From assembly GCA_030440445.1 (NCBI GenBank), contig CP098528.1, positions 1,240,001 through 1,304,000 on the forward strand: a stretch of DNA of 64,000 nt, given 5' to 3'. Positions 17,599 through 29,259 of the stretch are shown in pieces. The DNA comes from Halomonas sp. KG2. GTDB lineage: Bacteria > Pseudomonadota > Gammaproteobacteria > Pseudomonadales > Halomonadaceae. Below the pieces are notes generated by a model, which was not told where the DNA came from, searched no databases, and saw nothing but the letters and a program-made list of their open reading frames with translations. Position numbers and translations under genes: made by a program. Numbering within the stretch: the stretch's first letter is position 1; each line of letters begins with the position of its first letter.

Positions 17599-18309
17599 AT
17601 GTCTAACCTTCAGGTATCCGTATACCGCTACAATCCGGAAACCGACTCCGCGCCTTATATGCAGGAGTTCCAGGTCGATACCAAAGGCCGCGATCTGATG
17701 GTGCTGGATGTTCTGCATCTGATGAAAGAGCAGGATAGCGGACTTGCGTTCCGTCGCAGCTGCCGTGAGGGCGTATGCGGTTCCGATGGCATGAACATGA
17801 ACGGTAAAAACGGCTTGGCATGTATTACGCCGCTGTCAGATGTTGTGAAAGGCAATAAGCTGACCTTGCGCCCATTGCCGGGTCTGCCGGTTATCCGCGA
17901 TATGGTTGTGGATATGGGGCTGTTCTATAAGCAGTACGAGCGCATTCAGCCGTACTTGCAGAACGATGAGCCTGCACCGGCGATTGAGCGTCTGCAATCA
18001 CCAGAAGAGCGCGACAAGCTAGATGGCCTGTATGAGTGTATTCTTTGTGCATGCTGCTCTACGTCATGCCCATCGTTCTGGTGGAATCCAGACAAGTTTG
18101 TCGGTCCGGCTGGTTTGCTTCAGTCTTATCGCTTTCTTGCAGATACACGTGACACGGCTACTCGCGAACGTCTTACTAGCCTGGAAGATCCGTTCTCCGT
18201 GTTCCGTTGCCGCGGCATCATGAATTGCGTTGCGGTTTGTCCAAAAGGACTAAATCCGACCCGTGCAATTGGTAAAATTCGTGAAATGTTGTTGGCTGAT
18301 GCGACGTAA
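17599..18309 (+). CDS. sdhB: Succinate dehydrogenase iron-sulfur subunit
   Basis: Electron-transfer subunit of complex II, 236 residues. The plant-ferredoxin-like [2Fe-2S] cluster ligands are in SCREGVCGSDGMNMNG and GLAC. The C-terminal half carries the [4Fe-4S] and [3Fe-4S] ligands in CILCACCSTSCPSFWWNPD and CRGIMNCVAVCPKGLNP. A GAGAGGGA site precedes the ATG. It is the last sdh gene; two hairpins follow before sucA. Confidence 0.98.
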   Translation: MSNLQVSVYRYNPETDSAPYMQEFQVDTKGRDLMVLDVLHLMKEQDSGLAFRRSCREGVCGSDGMNMNGKNGLACITPLSDVVKGNKLTLRPLPGLPVIRDMVVDMGLFYKQYERIQPYLQNDEPAPAIERLQSPEERDKLDGLYECILCACCSTSCPSFWWNPDKFVGPAGLLQSYRFLADTRDTATRERLTSLEDPFSVFRCRGIMNCVAVCPKGLNPTRAIGKIREMLLADAT

Positions 18310-18401
18310 ACGCCTAATCCTATGAAAAAAATGCGATCGCTACGTAAGTTGCTGCACAAAGCCACTTAAATCGTGGCGCTTCGCTTGTTATCATAGGGGC
18401 G

Positions 18402-18434
18402 TTAGGTGGTGCGGCGACGCGTCGCACCACCTAA
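18402..18434 (+). terminator. GC-rich hairpin after sdhB
   Basis: TTAGGTGGTGC pairs perfectly with GCACCACCTAA, enclosing a GCGACGCGTC-type palindrome. There is no U-tract, so it may stabilise the 3' end or act together with the next hairpin. Confidence 0.5.
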
Positions 18435-18446
18435 CCAGTCAAGTTT

Positions 18447-18475
18447 AAAAGCCGGTGCCGCAAGTACCGGCTTTT
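18447..18475 (+). terminator. Rho-independent terminator after sdhB
   Basis: AAAAGCCGGT and ACCGGCTTTT form a perfect 10-bp stem around a 9-nt loop, with the stem itself ending in TTTT. It separates sdhCDAB from sucAB-lpd. Confidence 0.75.
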
Positions 18476-18520
18476 GAGCATGAACTGATTGAGTATGACT
18501 AGATAAAAGAAGCCTTCGTA

Positions 18521-18549
18521 TTAACGTAGTAAGTAGACGAAGGTATAAT
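18521..18549 (+). promoter_or_regulatory. Candidate promoter of sucA
   Basis: TTAACG, a 17-bp spacer, then a perfect TATAAT. It gives a leader of about 190 nt before sucA. Confidence 0.55.
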
Positions 18550-18580
18550 AGTACGTAGTGAAACAGAGCGTACTGAAGTG

Positions 18581-18743
18581 GTAAGTAGTGAAAATGTAGT
18601 ACTTACAGCTAGTATGAATAGGGCTTCCGGCCTCCGGTCGGCGCCGCCGGCATATGTCCCGCCCCGCCGGCAGGGCAATAGCGATGTCGTTGCGCGATTG
18701 CAGCGATACCGATACCACCCCATCAGTGCAGGGTGACCGAGAG
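18581..18743 (+). promoter_or_regulatory. Structured leader of sucA (candidate cis-regulatory RNA)
   Basis: Three potential stems are visible. GTAAGTA (18581) pairs with TACTTAC (18600). Two GCCGGC blocks lie on either side of a C-rich loop. GCAATAGCG (18675-18683) pairs with CGCGATTGC (18693-18701), 8 of 9. Leader RNA motifs upstream of sucA are known in other proteobacteria; membership here cannot be tested by eye. Confidence 0.4.
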
Positions 18744-21578
18744 ATGCAACAAGGCATAATGGAGTTGATGTGGCGTTCCTCTCACGTTAGTGGTGGCAAT
18801 GTCCACTACGTGGAAGCGCTTTATGAGCAGTACCTCGCCGATCCTGATTCTGTCTCAGATGAATGGCGCAGCTATTTTGATCAGTTGCCTCGTTCTGAGG
18901 GCAGTGCCTCCCACGATGTTCCACTAAGCCCCACTCGTGATCAGTTCTACCAACTGGGTCGTGAAAGTCGCCCAGGCCGGGTAGCCGCCGCCTCCGATAG
19001 CGGTGAGAATAAAAAGCAGGTGAAGGTCCTGCAGCTGATTAACGCATACCGCTTTCGTGGTCATCAGAAGGCCAATATCGACCCGCTAGGACTGCGTAAT
19101 CCCACCCCCGTCCCAGACCTCGATCTGTCATTTCATCAGCTTTCCAAGGCTGATCTTGACACCGAGTTCCAGACCGGTTCGTTTTTTCTAGGTATTGATA
19201 AAGCACCGCTGCGTGAGATTGTTGATGCGCTGGAGCAGACCTATTGTCGCTCTATCGGTTGCGAGATCATGCACATTGTCGATACCGAAGAGAAACGTTG
19301 GTTGCAACGGCGTTTTGAATCGGTGCGCAGTGCGCCGAAATTCAGCGACGATGTGCGTAAGCATGTGCTTGAGCGCCTTACCGCTGCCGAAGGTTTGGAA
19401 AATTACTTAGCATCTAAATATCCAGGTACCAAACGCTTCGGTCTTGAAGGTGGTGAATCATTTGTTCCGATGATGGACGAGTTGATTCAGCGCTCCGGCG
19501 GCTATGGCACTAAAGAAGTTGTTATTGGCATGGCTCACCGTGGCCGTTTGAACCTGTTGGTTAATATTCTAGGGAAAAATCCCGCTGAATTGATCGACGA
19601 GTTCGACGGTAAAAAGGTGATCGAGCGTGGTTCTGGTGATGTGAAATATCACCAAGGCTTCAGCTCTAACGTCATGTCGCCAGGTGGCGAAGTTCACTTG
19701 GCAATGTCGTTTAACCCGTCGCATTTGGAAATTGTTGCGCCGGTAGTAGAAGGTTCGGTACGCGCACGTCAAGATCGCCGTAATGATGAAGAGGGCAGCA
19801 AAGTACTGCCAATTAACGTTCATGGCGATGCAGCGTTTGCTGGTCAGGGCGTGGTCATGGAGACATTCCAGATGTCTCAAACCCGTGCCTACAAAACCGG
19901 TGGCACAGTACACATCGTGATTAATAACCAAGTGGGCTTTACGACGTCGAACCCCTTGGACGCGCGATCCACCGAATACTGTACTGACATCGCTAAGATG
20001 GTTCAGGCGCCGATTTTTCATGTTAACGGCGATGATCCTGATGCGGTTATCCATGCGACCCAAGTGGCGTTGGATTACCGTCAACAGTTTAAGAAAGACG
20101 TTGTTATTGATCTGGTGTGCTACCGTCGCCGCGGCCACAACGAGGCCGACGAGCCATCGGGTACCCAACCGATGATGTACGCCAAGATTAAAGATCACCC
20201 TTCTTCGCGTTCACTCTATGCGAAGCGTCTGGTCGAGCAGGGCGTATTGTCAGAAGAAGACGCTAAGGCAATGGTTGAAACCTACCGCGATGATCTTGTG
20301 GCAGGCAATCACGTAGCCAATGCCTTGGTGCAGGAGCCTAATACATCACTCTTTGTGGATTGGGCACCCTACCTGGGGCATGAGTGGACCGGTAATGCAG
20401 ACACTACCTTCGATATGAAGCGTCTGCAGCAGCTGGCTGCGAGAATGTGTGAGGTTCCTGATGGCGTCGAAGTACAGCGCCAAGTCGCTAAAATCTATGA
20501 AGACCGTCGCAAAATGCAGGCGGGCGGCATGGGGCTTAACTGGGGCTTCGCTGAAACGCTAGCGTATGCCACGCTGCTTGATCAAGGGCATCCGATTCGT
20601 ATTACCGGCCAGGATGTTGGTCGTGGGACGTTCTCTCACCGTCATGCGGTTATCCATAACCAGAAAGATGGTTCTACGTACGTACCGCTGCAGAATATGT
20701 CAGACGGTCAGCCGCGCTTCACCATTCACGACTCCTTCCTATCGGAAGAAGCGGTGTTGGCTTTTGAGTACGGCTACTCCACGACAGCACCGGGTGACTT
20801 AGTCATTTGGGAAGCCCAGTTTGGTGACTTCTTCAATGGTGCCCAAGTCGTGGTTGACCAGTTTATCTCTTCTGGTGAGACCAAATGGGGACGACTGTGT
20901 GGACTGACCATGCTGTTGCCGCATGGCTACGAAGGTCAGGGGCCAGAGCACTCCTCCGCGCGGTTAGAGCGCTTCTTGCAGCTGTGCGCTGAGCACAACA
21001 TGCAGGTGTGTGTGCCGACGACGCCCGCACAGATTTATCATCTGATGCGACGTCAAGTCATTCGTCCGTTGCGTAAGCCACTGGTAATCATGTCGCCGAA
21101 GTCGCTACTGCGCCACAAAGAAGCGGTATCTAGCCTAGAAGATCTTGCTCACGGCAAGTTCTACATGGTGCTACCGGATCAGGCGAATCTTGAGGCAGAA
21201 AAGGTGACTCGCGTTATTATGTGTGCCGGTAAGGTGTACTACGACCTAGCCAACTGGCGTGCAGAAAACGAGCGTGATGACACGGCGATTATTCGTCTCG
21301 AGCAACTCTACCCCTTCCCGAAAGAAGAGCTTCTGGAAGTGCTCCAGGCGTATGCCAATGTGGAAGACATCGTGTGGTGCCAGGAAGAGCCGCTAAACCA
21401 GGGCGCTTGGTACTCAAGTCAGCACCACATGCGCGCCGTCGCCGATATGCTGAAAGATGGCCTCGGACGTGATTTGAAATTTGCAGGACGTCCTGCCTCT
21501 GCCGCACCGGCAGCAGGCTATATGTCCGTCCACACTGAACAGCAGCGCCAGCTGGTGGAAGACGCTTTTAACCTATAA
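18744..21578 (+). CDS. sucA: 2-oxoglutarate dehydrogenase E1 component
   Basis: Thiamine-diphosphate-dependent decarboxylase of the 2-oxoglutarate dehydrogenase complex, 944 residues. The N-terminal arm HVSGGNVHYVEALYEQYLADPDSVSDEWR is family-typical, described here by its parts SGGN and DPDSVSDEW. FRGHQKANIDPLGL, GMAHRGRLNLLVN, VINNQVGFTTSNP and RRRGHNEADEPSGTQP line the cofactor and active sites. GQDVGRGTFSHRHA and LLPHGYEGQGPEHSSARLER lie in the C-terminal half. An open frame extends to 18654, but the start at 18744 (MQQGIMELMW) fits E1o N-termini and has GAGAG upstream. It forms an operon with sucB and lpd. Confidence 0.97.
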   Translation: MQQGIMELMWRSSHVSGGNVHYVEALYEQYLADPDSVSDEWRSYFDQLPRSEGSASHDVPLSPTRDQFYQLGRESRPGRVAAASDSGENKKQVKVLQLINAYRFRGHQKANIDPLGLRNPTPVPDLDLSFHQLSKADLDTEFQTGSFFLGIDKAPLREIVDALEQTYCRSIGCEIMHIVDTEEKRWLQRRFESVRSAPKFSDDVRKHVLERLTAAEGLENYLASKYPGTKRFGLEGGESFVPMMDELIQRSGGYGTKEVVIGMAHRGRLNLLVNILGKNPAELIDEFDGKKVIERGSGDVKYHQGFSSNVMSPGGEVHLAMSFNPSHLEIVAPVVEGSVRARQDRRNDEEGSKVLPINVHGDAAFAGQGVVMETFQMSQTRAYKTGGTVHIVINNQVGFTTSNPLDARSTEYCTDIAKMVQAPIFHVNGDDPDAVIHATQVALDYRQQFKKDVVIDLVCYRRRGHNEADEPSGTQPMMYAKIKDHPSSRSLYAKRLVEQGVLSEEDAKAMVETYRDDLVAGNHVANALVQEPNTSLFVDWAPYLGHEWTGNADTTFDMKRLQQLAARMCEVPDGVEVQRQVAKIYEDRRKMQAGGMGLNWGFAETLAYATLLDQGHPIRITGQDVGRGTFSHRHAVIHNQKDGSTYVPLQNMSDGQPRFTIHDSFLSEEAVLAFEYGYSTTAPGDLVIWEAQFGDFFNGAQVVVDQFISSGETKWGRLCGLTMLLPHGYEGQGPEHSSARLERFLQLCAEHNMQVCVPTTPAQIYHLMRRQVIRPLRKPLVIMSPKSLLRHKEAVSSLEDLAHGKFYMVLPDQANLEAEKVTRVIMCAGKVYYDLANWRAENERDDTAIIRLEQLYPFPKEELLEVLQAYANVEDIVWCQEEPLNQGAWYSSQHHMRAVADMLKDGLGRDLKFAGRPASAAPAAGYMSVHTEQQRQLVEDAFNL

Positions 21579-21616
21579 GCGCCCACCGGGTTTAGAGAAC
21601 ATATAAGGGAAACGAC

Positions 21617-23182
21617 ATGGCTACTGATATCAAAGCGCCAACCTTTCCGGAATCCGTTGCCGAAGGCACTGTGGCTGCGTGGCATAAAAAGCCGGGTGAC
21701 AGCGTCGAACGTGACGAGCTGATTGTTGAAATCGAAACCGACAAAGTGGTGCTAGAAGTCGTCGCACCGGAAGCGGGTACCCTGACTGACGTGATGGCAG
21801 AAGAAGGCGATACCGTTGAGTCAGAGCAAGTGTTAGGCAAAATCGGTGAAGGCAGCGCAGCAAGTGGCAAAGAAGATAAATCTTCTGATGATGCTAGTGC
21901 TAAAAAGCCTGCTGAGAAAAGCGAAGAGAAAAAAGCCAGCGGCGGTAACGGCGGTGGTAAGCAACATGACGTAAAAGCCCCAAGCTTCCCTGAGTCTATT
22001 CAGGAAGGCACCGTGGCAACGTGGCACAAGAAGGTAGGTGAAGCGGTTAAGCGCGATGAAGTGTTAGCCGACATCGAAACCGACAAAGTTGTGCTCGAAG
22101 TTGTCGCACCTGCCGACGGCGCACTGGCAGAAATTAAGGCCGAAGAAGGCAGCCAGGTTGAGTCCGAAGCGGTTCTGGCCATCTTTACCGAAGGTGCTGG
22201 TGGCGCCGGTGAAGAGAGCAGCAGTGCCTCTTCTTCAAGCGCTGCGGCTAGCGATGATGAAGGCGCTGATGAGAAGGTTGGCGATAAGATCCTAGCGCCG
22301 GCGGCACGCAAGATGGTTGCTGAGCATGATCTGGATGTTGCCAAGATTGAGGGCACCGGCAAAGGTGGCCGCATCTTGAAAGAAGACGTGCAAAAAGCCG
22401 TGAAAGATGGTTCTGCCAAAAAAGCAGCGAAATCTTCAGCGCCGGCGAAAGCAGCTGCCGCCGCACCGGCAGTGGAAGGTGATCGCGTCGAGAAGCGCGT
22501 TCCGATGACGCGCCTGCGTCAAACCATTGCTAAGCGTCTGGTTCAGGCGCAGCAAACGGCTGCCATGCTGACCACTTATAACGAAGTGGACATGACTGAA
22601 ATCATGGCGCTTCGTGCGCAGTACAAAGATACGTTCCAGAAAACCCACGATATTAAACTGGGCTTTATGGGCTTCTTTGTAAAAGCCGCTTCTGAAGCAC
22701 TCAAGCGCTTCCCGGATGTTAACGCCTCTATCGATGGTACCGATATCGTTTACCACGGTTATCAAGATATCGGCGTTGCGGTATCAACGGATCGTGGCTT
22801 GGTTGTACCGGTGCTACGTGATACCGATAGCATGAAAATTGCCGACGTTGAGCGCACCATTGTTGATTTCGGTAAGCGTGGTCGTGACGGTAAGCTGGGC
22901 ATGGATGACATGATCGGTGGCACCTTCACTATCACTAACGGCGGTACATTTGGTTCTTTGATGTCGACCCCGATTATCAACCCACCTCAAACCGCTATCC
23001 TGGGTATGCATAAAATCCAGGATCGTCCAATGGCTGTGAATGGTAAGGTCGAGATTCGCCCGATGATGTATCTGGCGCTGTCCTACGACCACCGCATGAT
23101 TGATGGTAAAGATGCGGTACGATTCTTGGTTACTATTAAAGAGCTGCTGGAAGACCCGGCTCGCTTGCTGCTGGACGTATAA
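21617..23182 (+). CDS. sucB: 2-oxoglutarate dehydrogenase E2 component with two lipoyl domains
   Basis: Dihydrolipoyl succinyltransferase. Unlike the usual single-lipoyl SucB of about 400 residues, this one has 521 residues and two tandem lipoyl domains. The first is at about 1-78 with lipoyl-Lys43, the second at about 117-192 with lipoyl-Lys157, both in the motif [13 protein letters not shown]. Ala/Ser/Lys/Glu-rich linkers separate them. The E3-binding domain is about 224-262 ([20 protein letters not shown]). The catalytic domain runs from about 290 to the end with the DHRMIDG motif (His492, Asp496). An AAGGGA site precedes the ATG. The specificity call rests on position between sucA and lpd and on the [17 protein letters not shown] block. 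Confidence 0.95.
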   Translation: MATDIKAPTFPESVAEGTVAAWHKKPGDSVERDELIVEIETDKVVLEVVAPEAGTLTDVMAEEGDTVESEQVLGKIGEGSAASGKEDKSSDDASAKKPAEKSEEKKASGGNGGGKQHDVKAPSFPESIQEGTVATWHKKVGEAVKRDEVLADIETDKVVLEVVAPADGALAEIKAEEGSQVESEAVLAIFTEGAGGAGEESSSASSSSAAASDDEGADEKVGDKILAPAARKMVAEHDLDVAKIEGTGKGGRILKEDVQKAVKDGSAKKAAKSSAPAKAAAAAPAVEGDRVEKRVPMTRLRQTIAKRLVQAQQTAAMLTTYNEVDMTEIMALRAQYKDTFQKTHDIKLGFMGFFVKAASEALKRFPDVNASIDGTDIVYHGYQDIGVAVSTDRGLVVPVLRDTDSMKIADVERTIVDFGKRGRDGKLGMDDMIGGTFTITNGGTFGSLMSTPIINPPQTAILGMHKIQDRPMAVNGKVEIRPMMYLALSYDHRMIDGKDAVRFLVTIKELLEDPARLLLDV

Positions 23183-23257
23183 CGGAGCGCGCTGATCCGC
23201 CTCCTCTGCTGTATTAGCGTTCTAATGCAATCGCACCTTGCCTCCTGCCCGTTTTAA

Positions 23258-24736
<1,479 letters not shown>

Positions 24737-24755
24737 TTCGCTAAGCAACAACCAA

Positions 24756-24775
24756 GCGCCACCGTCAGGTGGCGC
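24756..24775 (+). terminator. Hairpin after lpdA
   Basis: GCGCCACC-GTCA-GGTGGCGC, a perfect 8-bp stem with a tetraloop. The U-tract is weak, so it may attenuate rather than fully terminate. Confidence 0.5.
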
Positions 24776-24800
24776 AACACTTTCGGCTCTGTGAGAAATC

Positions 24801-24885
24801 AGCGGGGACGAAGGTACGGGGATGCCCCGCTCTTTTAAAGCAGCGGGTCATCGTTCGAGTCACATGCAACCAATGGCATGAATCG
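24801..24885 (+). promoter_or_regulatory. Candidate structured leader of sucC
   Basis: CCCCGCT (24825-24831, followed by CTTTT) can pair either with AGCGGGG (24801-24807) or with CGGGG (24817-24821), so two exclusive folds exist. A further hairpin CATGC (24863-24867) / GCATG (24876-24880) ends five nt before the start codon, and no clear ribosome-binding site is visible. A sucC leader RNA motif is known from Pseudomonas; identity here is untested. Confidence 0.4.
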
Positions 24886-26051
<1,166 letters not shown>

Positions 26052-26052
<1 letters not shown>

Positions 26053-26924
26053 TGAGCATCCTGATCGATAAGAACACCAAGGTCATCTGCCAAGGTTTCA
26101 CGGGTGGCCAGGGCACGTTCCACTCCGAACAGGCGATTGCCTATGGCACGCAAATGGTCGGTGGTGTTACGCCGGGCAAAGGCGGCCAAACGCACCTGGG
26201 CCTGCCCGTTTTCAACACCGTGAAAGAAGCGGTTGAGAAAACCGGCGCGGAAGCCAGCGTGATCTACGTTCCGGCACCGTTCTGTAAAGACTCGATTCTT
26301 GAAGCTGCTAACGCTGGCATCAAGCTGATCGTGTGCATCACCGAAGGTATCGCGACGCTAGACATGCTCGAAGCAAAAGTTAAATGTGACGAGCTGGGCG
26401 TGCGTCTGATCGGCCCGAACTGCCCAGGTGTTATCACGCCTGGCGAATGTAAAATTGGCATCATGCCGGGCCACATTCACCAGCCGGGTAAAGTCGGTAT
26501 CGTGTCGCGTTCAGGCACCCTGACTTACGAAGCCGTTAAGCAGACAACTGACCATGGCTTCGGTCAGTCTACCTGTGTAGGCATCGGTGGTGACCCGATT
26601 CCGGGTTCCAACTTTATCGACATTCTTGAAATGTTCGAGAAAGACCCGAAAACCGAAGCGATCGTGATGATCGGTGAAATCGGTGGTACGGCTGAAGAAG
26701 AAGCAGCGGCTTACATCAAAGCCAACGTTTCTAAGCCTGTGGTTTCCTACATTGCCGGTGTGACTGCACCTCCTGGCAAGCGTATGGGCCATGCGGGCGC
26801 AATCATCTCTGGCGGTAAAGGTACTGCGGATGAGAAGTTTGCTGCCCTGGAAGATGCCGGTGTTAAAACCGTGCGTTCTCTGGCTGAAATCGGCGATGCA
26901 CTGAAAGAAGTCACTGGCTGGTAA
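26052..26924 (+). CDS. sucD: Succinyl-CoA synthetase alpha subunit
   Basis: CoA-binding subunit of 290 residues that carries the phosphohistidine intermediate. It begins [20 protein letters not shown] (CoA site). [31 protein letters not shown] and [14 protein letters not shown] follow. The phosphorylated His lies in [15 protein letters not shown]. It is translationally coupled to sucC and ends the TCA cluster; a strong terminator follows. Confidence 0.98.
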
Positions 26925-26949
26925 GCTATCGACCTCTAGTCGCACGCGA

Positions 26950-26975
26950 TAAGGGCGCCCCTCGGGGCGCCCTTA
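26950..26975. terminator. Bidirectional terminator after sucD
   Basis: TAAGGGCGCCCC-TC-GGGGCGCCCTTA, a perfect 12-bp stem between the convergent sucD and the flippase-like gene. Confidence 0.8.
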
Positions 26976-26990
26976 TTCGTGGGTGCGTGG

Positions 26991-28031
26991 TTATCTTGCT
27001 GGCGTTTTATTATCGGATTTTGTGCGTAGCATTCGGTAGCTGTACAGAATAAATAGTGGTGCCCCCACCGCTAAATAGAGGTGGTAGCTCACCAGTCGCC
27101 ACACTAAGACGGCTGCTGCGGCCTGCTCGCGTTCCATCAAGGGCAGCAACAAACTGCCAACGCCTACTTCAGCGGCACCTGCGCCGCCAGGAAGAAAGCT
27201 AAGCTGGCTGGCCGCCATGGCCAGCATTTGGGTTAAAAATGTCCACATCCAATCTGCATGGCCGCCCACGCCCAGCACTGCGACATAGAGCAAGCTATAG
27301 CGCATTAGCCAATGCGCTGCGGTAAGCATCATCATCGCGAGCAGCGTCGTAAAAGGCAGCGCGAGTGTGACTTTGAGCGCATATCGGCATCGTAATAAGC
27401 GCCTTACTAACCAGCGCCGTCGGTAACGGCTTGGCCATGTCGTTATAACGCCACCTGCACGCAGTAGGCTGGGTAAATAACACATCACACCACTGACCAG
27501 CGTCGCCATAAATGCTAAACCGACCAGTGACCACTGTACTAGTGACTGATGCGGCCACTGGGTATCGCTGACCAGCGAAAGAAGCACCAAACCGCTCAGC
27601 ATGGTAAGGAAGAACAGCAAGTCACAGCCTTGGTCAATCAAAAACACCGCTGCCCCTTTGGCGGGAGGAAAGCCGCGTCTTGCAAGCAGGATAAGTAGAG
27701 TGGCTGGTCCTCCACTCCCTCCAGGCGTGGCGCACAACGCAAACTTTGATGCCAGCTCGATGCCCAGCGCACCACGTTGACCAAGCTGCCCTGCACGGCC
27801 ACCTAACATTAGCCGCAGTCTTGTTGCATTCAGGTTCCAACACAGAAACGCTAATAGCAGCATCAACAGCAATAACGTCAATGGGAAATGTTTAATACGC
27901 TGCAGCGCCTCAGCACCGCCCAGCCAAGTGGTAAGCACTAGCGGGGCCAAGAGCGCCCCCGCCAGTAGAAAACCATGCAGCGGGCGAAAACGCAGTAGTC
28001 GTTGGGGCTTAGTGGTGGTGGGCGAGGGCAT
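26991..28031 (-). CDS. Flippase-like / lysylphosphatidylglycerol synthase transmembrane-domain protein
   Basis: Polytopic protein of 346 residues with about eight hydrophobic helices, of the UPF0104/YbhN type. Conserved pieces are FLCWNLNATRLRLMLGG, a Gly-rich ALCATPGGSGGPATLLILLARR and, near the end, SQLSFLPGGAGAAEVGVGSLLLPLM. Family members include the integral membrane part of MprF and glycolipid-associated transporters; no catalytic aminoacyl-transfer domain is present. I start at ATG 28031, which overlaps the glycosyltransferase stop by 23 nt; the frame upstream to 28187 overlaps that gene and is not family-like. Coupling suggests it moves or modifies the lipid product of that enzyme. 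Confidence 0.8.
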   Translation of the reverse strand: MPSPTTTKPQRLLRFRPLHGFLLAGALLAPLVLTTWLGGAEALQRIKHFPLTLLLLMLLLAFLCWNLNATRLRLMLGGRAGQLGQRGALGIELASKFALCATPGGSGGPATLLILLARRGFPPAKGAAVFLIDQGCDLLFFLTMLSGLVLLSLVSDTQWPHQSLVQWSLVGLAFMATLVSGVMCYLPSLLRAGGVITTWPSRYRRRWLVRRLLRCRYALKVTLALPFTTLLAMMMLTAAHWLMRYSLLYVAVLGVGGHADWMWTFLTQMLAMAASQLSFLPGGAGAAEVGVGSLLLPLMEREQAAAAVLVWRLVSYHLYLAVGAPLFILYSYRMLRTKSDNKTPAR

Positions 28032-29127
28032 TGGGCCGTTCAATGTTGCAAAGGTCGATGTAGTGCTCGAGAAGAGACTGGATAACGCTATCCCAACTGA
28101 ACTGCCGTTCGACAAAATGGCGGGCATAACGCCCGCTGGCAGCGATGTCATTACTGAACAAGGCTGTGCATGCCTCGGCCATGGCATCCGGGTCGAGTGG
28201 CTGACACAGAATGCCTGCGCCTAATGGCACATTTTCAGCCAGCGCACCGGCCCTGGCACCCACGATAGGGATACCGCTGGCCATCGCTTCTTGAGCGATC
28301 AAGCCAAAGGTTTCCCGAGTGCCCGCATGCAGAAGGGCATCGCTACTGGCGAGTGCTTTGGCCACTTCATGTGCGCCGCAGCAGCGATCCACGACAGTGA
28401 CATTGTTGGGTACCTGATGGGGCATGCCGGGACCCATCAGCAATAAATGGTAATCACTGCCGAGCTGGCGCATCGTCGCCAGCAGCACATCAATATTTTT
28501 CTCGCGGGAATTGCGACCCACAAAGATCAGTAGCTTTTTATCGCTGGGAATGCCCATGCCTTGGCGGAAGGAGGGATCTCGCTGCTGGGGGTGAAAATGG
28601 TTTAAATCGACTCCTAATGGCTGTACGCGAACGTTATCGACTCCCCACTCCCTGAGTCGATTAGCCATAGCGTTACAGGGTGCCAGCACGCTATCAAATT
28701 GGCAGTAGAGGTCTTTGACATAGCGCGTTAAGCGTTTCTCTACGTAGCGGCCAAAGCGATCCCCCATTAAGCGCGGAAGGTCTGAGTGATAAAAGCCTAC
28801 CACCGGCACCCCAAGCGTTTGGCCTGCGGCGAGGGCTGCCCATGCTGTTACATAAGGGTCGCCAGCCTCGATAAGATCAGGCTTAAGATCAATCAGCGCA
28901 TCGCGCCAGCGTGACCCCCTCAGCGGAAAGCGGTAGCCCTGGCCCAAGGGGAGATGTAGCGCTGGCAAGGTGTGGTGGTCACCAAGGCTGTCGCGCTCAG
29001 CTCCCGGCACTAACAGGCTAGTGCGCAGGTTTGCCGTGTGCGCTAGCACCCGGTGTTTAGCTTGCAGATAAGTACGAACGCCGCCGCTTGCCGGGGCGTG
29101 AAACATGGTCACATCAGCGATGTGCAA
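28009..29127 (-). CDS. Glycosyltransferase family 4 (GT-B fold)
   Basis: 372 residues with two Rossmann-like halves. The N-terminal acceptor part starts MHIADVTMFHAPASGGVRTY; the C-terminal nucleotide-sugar part has KLLIFVGRNSREKNIDVLL and the donor motif RETFGLIAQEAMASGIPIVG, where the two Glu of the EX7E motif are visible. It resembles bacterial mannosyl- or glucosyltransferases acting on lipids (MgtA/PimB-like), including GGVRTY near the start. The donor and acceptor are not known. It is first in a two-gene unit with the flippase-like protein. Confidence 0.85.
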   Translation of the reverse strand: MHIADVTMFHAPASGGVRTYLQAKHRVLAHTANLRTSLLVPGAERDSLGDHHTLPALHLPLGQGYRFPLRGSRWRDALIDLKPDLIEAGDPYVTAWAALAAGQTLGVPVVGFYHSDLPRLMGDRFGRYVEKRLTRYVKDLYCQFDSVLAPCNAMANRLREWGVDNVRVQPLGVDLNHFHPQQRDPSFRQGMGIPSDKKLLIFVGRNSREKNIDVLLATMRQLGSDYHLLLMGPGMPHQVPNNVTVVDRCCGAHEVAKALASSDALLHAGTRETFGLIAQEAMASGIPIVGARAGALAENVPLGAGILCQPLDPDAMAEACTALFSNDIAASGRYARHFVERQFSWDSVIQSLLEHYIDLCNIERPNALAHHH

Positions 29128-29218
29128 GGTAACCTCCGAACTACAAGGGTGTCATCGGATTACCATAAGGAAGAAATAAGTCAGTTCTGCGACAGTTAAT
29201 GGGTGGCGGGAAAATAAA

Positions 29219-29241
29219 ACGCCACGGCAATGCCGTGGCGT
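29219..29241 (-). terminator. Rho-independent terminator of rnb
   Basis: ACGCCACGGCA / TGCCGTGGCGT stem; read on the minus strand it is followed by TTTATTTT. It lies just after the RNase II stop. Confidence 0.8.
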
Positions 29242-29259
29242 GGGCGGGGCAAGGTAACG

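Noticed and set aside
18654..18743. N-terminal extension of sucA by 30 codons
   Set aside because: Not conserved in E1o proteins and overlaps the structured leader; the start at 18744 fits the family.
24840..24872. tRNA-like T-arm (GTTCGAGTC followed by CAACCA) before sucC
   Set aside because: No acceptor, D or anticodon stems can be built; it is part of the sucC leader.
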